Shown one piece after another: positions 30,826 through 38,300 of a DNA stretch of 57,479 nucleotides. Below the pieces are notes generated by a model. It worked only from the letters and a program-made list of their open reading frames with translations. It searched no databases and was not told the DNA's origin. Origin of the DNA: a virus; the IMG/VR virus record IMGVR_UViG_3300017917_001904, positions 1-57,479 of that record; one strand, given 5' to 3'. Position 1 is the stretch's first letter; the number at the start of each line of letters is the position of its first letter. The position numbers were made by a program, and so were the translations under genes.

Positions 30826-31329
30826 ATGAGAATACTAACTCTTGAAAACTCTGCATACGATTTAAATGACATTCCGGAGGAAGTCGAAGATCTTCGATTT
30901 GCAGTACTTGATAACAGTGATCCACGGACACCAGATTATTTTTATATACCACTAATCTTTTTAGAAAGCTTTAACAGCCCTGCACTAGTATTACGTATAG
31001 GTGAGCAAACAATTAAAATGCCAGTTGATTGGCATGTATTAATCGGCGAACCCGACCTCGGTGATCTAGAAGTTGTGCCTTTGACTAGTATTAACGATCG
31101 TGGATTTAGTGTATTTTGTTTTAATCCGTTAAGTAGTTTTAAACCAGAATTTGCACAGATCGAAATAGTTGATATATATCAAGACGTCAAGTGGTACTTT
31201 CCTAAATTAAAACCTGGACAATTACTTGCAGTACCGTTAGAGTCAGGCACAGAAAAACCTTTATGTGCTTATTTTGTTAAAGACATTTCAAGACAAAGCG
31301 AAGTAGTTGATTATAGTAAAGCATGGTAA
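30826..31329 (+). CDS. Conserved T4-like-phage protein, unknown
   Basis: I place the start at ATG 30826 (MRILTLENSAYDLNDIPEEV), not at the upstream ATG 30787 inside the previous gene; TACAAT lies exactly six bases before it. The 167-aa product includes PDYFYIPLIFLESFNSPALV near residue 38, then a beta-rich region. The wording of the N-terminus is familiar from uncharacterised proteins of marine T4-like phages. There is no catalytic motif. The -35 for TACAAT is poor, so promoter use is uncertain. It overlaps the 2OG oxygenase gene by seven bases. Confidence 0.65.
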   Translation: MRILTLENSAYDLNDIPEEVEDLRFAVLDNSDPRTPDYFYIPLIFLESFNSPALVLRIGEQTIKMPVDWHVLIGEPDLGDLEVVPLTSINDRGFSVFCFNPLSSFKPEFAQIEIVDIYQDVKWYFPKLKPGQLLAVPLESGTEKPLCAYFVKDISRQSEVVDYSKAW

Positions 31330-31910
31330 TTCAAGAATTTAACGATCCCGTTCCGCATATTATTATAGATCAGTTTTTGGGACAAGGATCAAACAAACAA
31401 ATACTAGATGCAATTGAAAATCATCTTCCACAATTTTCTGCTGGCAAAATTCAACTGCACGGAAATGATGAAATAAACACAAACTATAAACGTAACGGAA
31501 ATATATGGTTAGATTCTTTTGATTCTGCGATAGTTAATATTTTTAGAAATCATTTTTTTTCTTTTAATATAATAAAAAATCCGGAATTAGATCATACTAA
31601 TAAAATGCACGAAGTGTTGTTGAGCCAATACGTTGATGGAGATTTTTATGAGTGGCATACTGATTTAGGTGGAGCGGTTACATGGAATTATTTTGCATTT
31701 GCAGAACCTAAACAATTTAATGGTGGCGAATTTTGTTTAAGTGATGCGCTAATAGATGAAAAGATAATCAAGAACGTTAAAGAAATAGATCCACAGAATG
31801 ATAGATTAGTTATTTTTCCAGCCAAATATCAACATCAAGTAAAACAAATTCAATCCCAATGGACTGAACCTATGGCTAATAGATATACTGTTCAGGTGTT
31901 CTTTAGATGA
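31323..31910 (+). CDS. 2-oxoglutarate/Fe(II)-dependent oxygenase
   Basis: The 195-aa double-stranded beta-helix protein has YEWHTDLGG with the H-x-D iron ligands (H112, D114). KYQHQVKQI near residue 171 supplies the distal His, and NRYTVQVFFR carries the Arg that binds 2-oxoglutarate. The overall form resembles prolyl-4-hydroxylase/PiuC-like enzymes common in T4-like phages. It may hydroxylate a protein or small molecule. It stands in a run of modification genes (SGNH-like, PRMT-like, oxygenase, deacetylase), all overlapping, so these probably form one transcript. Confidence 0.88.
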   Translation: MVIQEFNDPVPHIIIDQFLGQGSNKQILDAIENHLPQFSAGKIQLHGNDEINTNYKRNGNIWLDSFDSAIVNIFRNHFFSFNIIKNPELDHTNKMHEVLLSQYVDGDFYEWHTDLGGAVTWNYFAFAEPKQFNGGEFCLSDALIDEKIIKNVKEIDPQNDRLVIFPAKYQHQVKQIQSQWTEPMANRYTVQVFFR

Positions 31911-32446
31911 GTAAAACTGCACTAGCTATAGTAGCGCACCCTGATGATTGCATTATATTTGCATTGCCTTTTATTGAACAACAGACTAAATTTAAATGGC
32001 ATATTGCATACCTAACTTATACCCACGTTGATCCTAGAGCACAAGAAGTTAGTAAGTTTTGGGAACAACGAAATGTCACAACAGAGTTTCTAGGGTTTGT
32101 TGATGACTATAAGGACCAACAAACACAACAATTAAATTTTTGGAATGAAGCCGATGCAGTGCAAAATATACATCGCGTAATTAATACTCACCAACCTTGC
32201 TTAGTTTTAACACATAACAAAGACGGTGACTACGGTCATATACATCATCGTACAGTTCATAATGCAGTTTCACAGTTACCGGTACCGCAAATTTATTTTG
32301 CTAGTACATTTAATTTAACAGATATATATCTAGCCAAGGAGTACGATGTTGATAGCTTACCATTACATAAAGAAGTAATTACAGGGTTTCAAGATAGACT
32401 TATTGGACGTTATATCATAACGGATTCGGCGCGAGAGTTATTATGA
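31907..32446 (+). CDS. PIG-L/LmbE-type deacetylase
   Basis: The 179-aa protein has IVAHPDDCIIF (AHPDD zinc site, residues 10-14). HNKDGDYGHIHHRTVHNAV near residue 100 holds the second metal motif (H-x-x-H). Family enzymes remove acetyl groups from N-acetylglucosaminyl or related compounds. At 179 aa it is shorter than the usual 220-250 aa but retains the metal ligands. It is coupled by four-base overlaps to both neighbours. Deacetylation of a sugar nucleotide or surface glycan would fit the sugar-rich genome. Confidence 0.85.
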   Translation: MSKTALAIVAHPDDCIIFALPFIEQQTKFKWHIAYLTYTHVDPRAQEVSKFWEQRNVTTEFLGFVDDYKDQQTQQLNFWNEADAVQNIHRVINTHQPCLVLTHNKDGDYGHIHHRTVHNAVSQLPVPQIYFASTFNLTDIYLAKEYDVDSLPLHKEVITGFQDRLIGRYIITDSARELL

Positions 32447-32712
32447 GTCAATTAGAACCTGGAGCTTCATATGTTTATGAACGAGATGGACCTCGGGTAT
32501 ATGCTCGAAAAGTGGGCGAAAGCGAACGGATTCTAATTGGCGAAGATTATGCAATTAGCATTAACCAACGCAGAGAAGAACTTATGGAAGAATGGATTCC
32601 AATACTAGAAGCAGCCGAACACAATACTGCTTTACAAGATGCACTAGAACGTGCTAAAATAATATACGAATTAACTAAACAAGAAGATCCACTATTTCAT
32701 CATCCAGTATGA
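32443..32712 (+). CDS. Small conserved-type phage protein, unknown
   Basis: The 89-aa protein has an N-terminal beta-rich half (GASYVYERDGPRVYARKVGE) and a helical, acidic C-terminal half (EEWIPILEAAEHNTALQDAL). There is no motif for catalysis. It is linked by ATGA overlaps to the PIG-L gene before it and the gene after it. The order of this and the next three genes looks like a conserved T4-like replication-linked block. Confidence 0.65.
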   Translation: MSQLEPGASYVYERDGPRVYARKVGESERILIGEDYAISINQRREELMEEWIPILEAAEHNTALQDALERAKIIYELTKQEDPLFHHPV

Positions 32713-33173
32713 CAGACAAACTAAACATTGCTAACGAAATGCGAGCCTTTGATAGTAAAGATCGAAATTTTTATGCTGACCTTACTGACGAAGAACGCAA
32801 AAAGTTTAGCAACTATCTTATGATTCGATGGGGTAGTTCTGTACAAGGTAGCACAGAATTGCAACAATATTATCTACTTTCTTGCAATGAAAATCTAAAT
32901 AAACATTTCTTTGATTTAGCCAAGTATCCGGAACTACAGTGGCTATCGGCAACTACAGTTAGTCCAGGCATGGGTAACTTTAGACATGATTGGATTAAAC
33001 AAAAGAAAAAAGAAAGTAGCAATAATAAAATTATAAAATTTCTTAGACAAGTGTATCCAGATTATAAAGAAGATGAATTAGAATTGTTAGTTCAGATAAA
33101 TGATATCAAGGATATAAAACAACTAGCCAAAGAGCATGGATGGGATGACAAACGAATCAAGTCAGAACTATAA
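32709..33173 (+). CDS. Conserved T4-like-phage protein, possibly clamp-loader (gp62)-like
   Basis: The 154-aa protein has LTDEERKKFSNYLMIRWGSS near residue 25, LNKHFFDLAKYPELQWLSAT near residue 63, and TTVSPGMGNFRHDWIKQKKK. A helical C-terminus ends KEHGWDDKRIKSEL. The layout (helical, basic linker, final helix) recalls the small clamp-loader subunit gp62, but I see no diagnostic motif and genes 44 and 45 are not beside it. I treat the assignment as a suggestion only. It overlaps the next frame by up to 38 bases. Confidence 0.65.
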   Translation: MTDKLNIANEMRAFDSKDRNFYADLTDEERKKFSNYLMIRWGSSVQGSTELQQYYLLSCNENLNKHFFDLAKYPELQWLSATTVSPGMGNFRHDWIKQKKKESSNNKIIKFLRQVYPDYKEDELELLVQINDIKDIKQLAKEHGWDDKRIKSEL

Positions 33174-33843
33174 ATGTAAATATTGTGAGCGAGAATTCAG
33201 AAAAGAAAGCACACTAGCAGCTCATTTATGCGAGCAAAAACGACGTTGGCAACAAGAAACAGAAACAGGAGTGCAATTTGGACTTAGAGCGTATTTACAA
33301 TTTTATGAAACTACACAAGGCAGCGCACGCCTTAAAAGTTATAGTGACTTTGTTACAAGTCCATATTACAATGCTTTTACTAAGTTCGGTAGATACCTGG
33401 TTGATGTTCGCTGTCTTAATAGTAACAGTTTCACAAATTGGTTACTAAAAAATAATAAAAAATTAGATTACTGGTGCAAAGATAGCTTTTACGAGGAATG
33501 GCTACATGAATATCTTAAAAAGGAAGCAGTCCAGGATGCGCTTGAGCGCGGTCTCAAAACAATGGAAGAATATGCCTCTGGAGATTCTGGCCTTGCTAGC
33601 TACAGCCATTATTTTAAGTACGGTAATCATAATAGGATTTGTCATCATATTACCACTGGTCGTATTAGTCCTTGGATTATCTTTAATTGTGGCAGCGGTA
33701 TTGAGTTTCTTGAATCTATCGACGAAGGCCTTTTGGCCATTATTCTTCCTTGGATCGATCCTGATTATTGGAATCGTAAATTCATGGATTACGTAGCCGA
33801 TGCAGAATGGTGTAAGCACATACTTAAAGAAGCCGGATTATGA
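33136..33843 (+). CDS. Conserved phage protein with N-terminal zinc finger
   Basis: The longest frame starts at 33136; ATG 33145 (MTNESSQNYKCKYCEREFRK) is an equally good start. The residues YKCKYCEREFRKESTLAAHL with a following C-E-Q-K-R-R form a C2H2/C2HC-like finger. The rest (about 200 residues) is aromatic-rich, with LKSYSDFVTSPYYNAFTKFG near residue 70, and looks like a globular phage-specific domain. The finger suggests nucleic-acid binding. It is followed by the DnaE-like gene with an ATGA overlap. A hydrophobic frame lies inside it at 33506-33796. Confidence 0.7.
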   Translation: MDGMTNESSQNYKCKYCEREFRKESTLAAHLCEQKRRWQQETETGVQFGLRAYLQFYETTQGSARLKSYSDFVTSPYYNAFTKFGRYLVDVRCLNSNSFTNWLLKNNKKLDYWCKDSFYEEWLHEYLKKEAVQDALERGLKTMEEYASGDSGLASYSHYFKYGNHNRICHHITTGRISPWIIFNCGSGIEFLESIDEGLLAIILPWIDPDYWNRKFMDYVADAEWCKHILKEAGL

Positions 33844-34433
33844 AATTTAAGTCAGACATTGATATTGACGTAGCAGATAGAGAACAAGCGTTAGGCGTGT
33901 TTGAACATACTGCGGCGTCAATCATACGCGATGGTAAAATTACTCGACACAACACAGGTGTATATTTCACAGAAATTCCTATTGATCCACTAAGTGGGCA
34001 AGCTAGCCTAGATTATAAAGAAGCAGAAGAGCGCGGATATATAAAACTTGATATTCTTAATGTAGGGTTATATCAGCAAATAAAAAGTGAAGCACACTTG
34101 CAAGAATTAATGCAACAAGAACCGTTATGGGATTTATTAAAAGATTCTGATTTTTGTAGTTTGTTGATTCATATCGGATCACATCATAGCACATTAATGC
34201 AAATGCCCGAACCCGTTAATAGTATTCCTAGACTAGCAATGTTCTTGGCAGTAATACGTCCTGCTAAACGACATTTAATTGGAAAAACTTGGGCGGAAGT
34301 TGCTCGGACTGTATGGGAAAAACCCGAGGACGATAGCTATTATTTTAAAAAGGCACATGCTGTAGGGTACGCACACCTAGTAGCAGTTAATATGAATTTA
34401 ATTTGCGAACAAGTTAGTTACGGATATTCCTAA
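33840..34433 (+). CDS. Short protein resembling a reduced C-family DNA polymerase III alpha core
   Basis: In this 197-aa protein, three segments occur in the order found in DnaE. SDIDIDVADREQA (residues 5-17) recalls the palm PDxDxDF-x-x-x-R. HNTGVYFTEIPID with AEERGYIKLDILNVGLYQQI near residue 60 recalls H-x-x-G-V...G-L-x-K-x-D-x-L-G-L-x-x-L. YYFKKAHAVGYAHLVAVNMN near residue 170 recalls the fingers F-N-K-S-H-A-x-A-Y-A. The intervening polymerase domains are missing. It cannot be a full polymerase but may bind DNA, nucleotide or a clamp. It is the last gene of the plus-strand run. Confidence 0.65.
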   Translation: MKFKSDIDIDVADREQALGVFEHTAASIIRDGKITRHNTGVYFTEIPIDPLSGQASLDYKEAEERGYIKLDILNVGLYQQIKSEAHLQELMQQEPLWDLLKDSDFCSLLIHIGSHHSTLMQMPEPVNSIPRLAMFLAVIRPAKRHLIGKTWAEVARTVWEKPEDDSYYFKKAHAVGYAHLVAVNMNLICEQVSYGYS

Positions 34434-34840
34434 CCTAGTTTTCTTACTAATGTAATACTTCTACGTTTGCTGCGTTTAGCAGCGATTTCTTTAAGGCTCA
34501 CTTGCGGGCCAAACTTAATTTCCACATCTTTACTATTCATCGTTTTGACTACAGTTCTAAACGGTGTCCATTCTGCTTTTAAAAACACATTGATAGGTAT
34601 CAGCCTATTGCTTTCCCACCACCAAGTTTCTGCTAGTTCTAAAAACTGCTGTTTTTGTTCTAATGTTCGTAACGCACCATAATCATAGATAGTAGTTATT
34701 ACTTCGTCTAGGTTTTGAATAACTCCTATATACTCGTTGCCGCCGTATATTAGATAAGTTAAAAACGGGTATTTTTTTAATAATTCTGTGTAATCAGGTT
34801 CAACCATTTTTTCAATAAATACAAGATAATGCAAATCCAA
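34430..34840 (-). CDS. Conserved T4-like-phage protein, probable virion-associated
   Basis: The 136-aa frame reads from TTG 34840 (MDLHYLVFIEKMVEPDYTEL). A start at the internal ATG 34807 would give 125 aa, but the first 11 residues look like genuine protein, and I recall similar N-termini in related phages. It contains LAETWWWESNRLIPINVFLK near residue 80 and a very basic end, AAKRSKRRSITLVRKLG. TATAAATA on the minus strand at 34851-34844 is a perfect late promoter, so expression is late. The gene's 5' end overlaps the divergent structural gene by 12 bases. Confidence 0.65.
   Translation of the reverse strand: MDLHYLVFIEKMVEPDYTELLKKYPFLTYLIYGGNEYIGVIQNLDEVITTIYDYGALRTLEQKQQFLELAETWWWESNRLIPINVFLKAEWTPFRTVVKTMNSKDVEIKFGPQVSLKEIAAKRSKRRSITLVRKLG
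34815..34821 (+). promoter_or_regulatory. Late promoter of the tail-fibre operon, leaderless spacing
   Basis: ATAAATA, then seven bases to ATG 34829; predicted transcription start about 34827. The element lies inside the 5' coding part of the divergent minus-strand gene. Confidence 0.7.
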
Positions 34841-35323
34841 GCTTATTTATATTCCAATATAGTCCGGATCCAAATTTGGGATCCTACAATATTTTCACCA
34901 AGGAACAGAGTCGTGTACAGTCGCCCTATAACCGTTTATCAAGGAATCGACAATCCTTTACAAATTGTCATAAAAAATCAGGATCAGAAATCAGTTGATT
35001 TAACTGGTTATTCGGTGCAAATTGATATACAAGATCCGGTTAATAAATTAACTGCGTATAGTTTTCCTGTTGATTTTACAGATATTACAAAAGGGTTAGG
35101 AACAGTACTATTAGATAAAGATACCGTGAATAGTTTGGATCAAAGAATTTATAAATTGACTATGCGTACTATTAGTGATATTGACGCTAGCGAAAAACCT
35201 TTATATATCGACGATAACTTTGGAGTTCCACTGGATCTAGATGTGCGTGAAGCGTACTATGCAACCACTGAAGGATTCAATGCATATAACGAAGGTATCT
35301 TTGACAGTGGAAACTTACCGTGA
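34829..35323 (+). CDS. Virion structural protein with BppU-like N-terminal fold
   Basis: In this 164-aa protein, RVVYSRPITVYQGIDNPLQI followed by KNQDQKSVDLTGYSVQID (about residues 27-66) has the repeated-strand pattern of baseplate upper-protein N-terminal domains. These anchor receptor-binding proteins. It is followed, with GTGA overlap, by the giant fibre gene, so it probably connects the fibre to baseplate or tail. A late promoter sits so close to the ATG that the message would be leaderless. Confidence 0.7.
   Translation: MQIQAYLYSNIVRIQIWDPTIFSPRNRVVYSRPITVYQGIDNPLQIVIKNQDQKSVDLTGYSVQIDIQDPVNKLTAYSFPVDFTDITKGLGTVLLDKDTVNSLDQRIYKLTMRTISDIDASEKPLYIDDNFGVPLDLDVREAYYATTEGFNAYNEGIFDSGNLP
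34844..34851 (-). promoter_or_regulatory. Late promoter of the divergent minus-strand gene
   Basis: TATAAATA reads on the minus strand from 34851 to 34844, inside the coding sequence of the plus-strand gene at 34829. The predicted start of transcription is about 34838, inside the TTG codon at 34840. Confidence 0.65.
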
Positions 35324-38300
35324 CAACAGCAAATGTAAACATAAAAAAAGTATTACTAAAACGCGGTAATACCGTACAAAACGATAATTACACAGGTGTT
35401 TATGGCGAAGTGTCCGTGGACATGGAAGAGAAAACACTACGGATTCACGACGGTATTGTACAAGGTGGATTTACTGTATCTGGCACTGGCGGTGGCAGTG
35501 GTACAGACGACGTATTACGAGCTAATGTTGGCGCATATCAGATTTACGCCAACGCTAATGCTGCTATACAAACAACGGAAATAAATTCTTTACGTGCTAA
35601 TATTACAGCAGCCAATGCGGCTATTACATCACTACAAAGTAATGCAGCCGTACAAGCAGCAGTCCTAGATACCCTAACAGGAAATGCTGCTACGCAAAGT
35701 CAAGTACTTGACACATTAACTTCAAATGCTGCTACACAAGCAACTACACTTACTTCGTTATTAAGTAATGCTGTAGCACAACAAACAAGTTTAATTGATT
35801 TAGTTGCTAACGCTGCTGTGCAGGCACAGGCAATAGCTAGTGTTACCGGTACCTATAGTAATACAAATGTAGCTGCATACTTGTCTGCATTTGACGGGAA
35901 TATCTTACCAAGTGCAAACGTAACTTATAGTCTCGGTGATGCTACACACCAATGGAAGGACTTGTGGGTTAGTAATAACACCATCTACATTGGTAACACC
36001 CCAATTAAGGTAGATGGCGGTACATTGTTAGTAAACAATGCCCCCATAGCAGGTACCACTGCTAACTTAGTTAATGGATTTTATACAGTAAATCTTAGTG
36101 CAACTGGCGAATTAATATTGCCCGGCAATGGCCAAATAACAAACAACGCTGATGATTTGCGTTTTTTCCCAAATATAGCCAAATTAGATACTTTTGTTAG
36201 AACATCAACAGATGACGCAGATCATAAAATACAATTCGTGGCAAATGGTATCATTTGGTCTTTCAATGAAGACGGTATCACTAGCTTCCCGAATGGTAGA
36301 TTGGACGTTACCCAGGGTACTACATTTACTATTGGTACATCAACCGCCGATACTGATGACAACGAAATACAAGTTAATTCTAAAACCATTGATATTATTG
36401 CATCAAATATTAATGCTTACAGTTGGTCCGAGCTGTTTTTAAACAATATAGATACTTCAGATCCGGTAGCACAAATTCGTGTTAACGCTACTGGTGGCAC
36501 TGAAAAGGTATGGACATTTGACGGAAATGGCCGATTCACGGCACCTGGCGATGTCTACGGTCAATATTTCACACTTCGTGGCGGCAATGGACCTGGTGCT
36601 GAGATTGGTTCGTTAGGATACGGTGGCAATGTAGTTACAGTATATGGGTTTGAAGGTTTTAACATAGAAACCGGCACGCCTGAGTCAGGACCACAGTGGC
36701 AATTTGATACCACCGGTAATTTAACGGCTCCGGGTGATATTACTACCACAGGAAACATTAGCGTTGGTAATATTTTAGCACAAAACATTAGAACTATTGA
36801 AGGCACAGTACACCTAGGTCAAGGCGCCGGACTAATTAACCAAGGCACTTATGGTATTGCAATAGGCCGTTTTGCGGGTAGCCAAACACAAGGCGGCGCA
36901 GGCCTGGCCATAGGCCAACTAGCAGGTCAAATCAGTCAAGGTCAATCTGCTATTGCCTTGGGACTTTATGCCGCAGCCAGCAGTCAAAGTGACAATGCTG
37001 TGGCCATTGGATCTTACGCAGGTCGATATAGTCAAGGAACAAACGCCATTGCTATTGGTATATTAGCTGGTAATAACAGCCAAGGCGGCAGCTCTGTTGC
37101 TGTTGGTGGAGAAGCAGGTTCCGATTCACAAGGCAGTAATTCTGTTGCAGTAGGTATTGGCGCCGGACTGCGAGACCAAGGAAATAGTTCAACAGCAGTA
37201 GGTTCATATGCTGGTCAATATGATCAACGTGATTTTGCTATTGCTCTTGGTAGTGGAGCAGCCTACAATGGCCAACGTACTGGTGCAATTGCTATTGGTG
37301 TAGACGCATCACCAATCAGCCAAGGCGAGTACAGTATTGCCATTGGTGCTGCTGTATCAACTAATGCTATACAGCCTAATAACAGTATTATCATTGATGC
37401 CACAGCAAGCCAATTGGCGGCTACAGGAGCTGGTTTGTTTGTTGCTCCTGTTCGTGAAGCTACTACAGGTAATGTTTTATATTACGATACTGCTACAAAA
37501 GAAATTACTTATAGTGCTGCTGCCGGCGGCACCTATGGCAATGTTGAAGTCCAGGCCTATTTACAAGAGTTGAGTGTTATATCCTTTACTTCAAGTCCAG
37601 CAACAATAAGCGGCGTTCAAAATTTTGTAACAAGCAATGCTAATGTTATATCAACATTAACAACAGGTAATGTAATCACATCCAATGGCGTTTACTGGTC
37701 TAATGGCGCAAGTATTCTAGATGGCATAGCATCACAAAGTTATGTAACAACGCAAATTAATAATTTAGTTAATAATGCTCCTGCGCTACTAGATACTCTT
37801 GGTGAAATTGCTGCCAATTTGGCAACTGAAGCAAATGCAATTGGTAGCATTCTTAACAGCATCGCAAGTACCAATGCTAATGTTACTGCGGCTAATGTTA
37901 ATATTGCTGCACTTGAATCTAATGCTGCTAGCCAACAGACCAGCATTGACACATTATTAAATAGAGTTGATCAAGCAGTTAACACAACCAGCAGCCCACA
38001 GTTTGCTGGATTGACTACCACAGCTAATGTGGAACTAACTGCTAATGTTCATATTCATCAAAATCTTGTAGTTGATGGTAATATTAACTTTATTGGTAAT
38101 GTAACACAAACAAATATTACTACTGCTAATGCGGTGTTCACCGGCGACAGTTATGGCTTTGGCGCATTGTATGCAGGTGTTCTTGGATATACTCCACTGC
38201 CATATACTGTAATTCAATCTACTGCTGATTATAACGATTACAGTCAGATCAATTTCCAGAACTTAAACCTAAGTGCCAATGCAAGTACTGAATGGGTAGC

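Noticed and set aside
33502-33819. 105-codon minus-strand frame
   Set aside because: It has no start signal and is antisense to the zinc-finger gene. Only the plus-strand hydrophobic frame there has a ribosome site worth mention.
36820-37370. Regular repeats that could suggest a CRISPR array or minisatellite
   Set aside because: They translate in frame as YadA-like A-I-G-x-x-A-G repeats; units are degenerate at DNA level and there are no uniform spacers.
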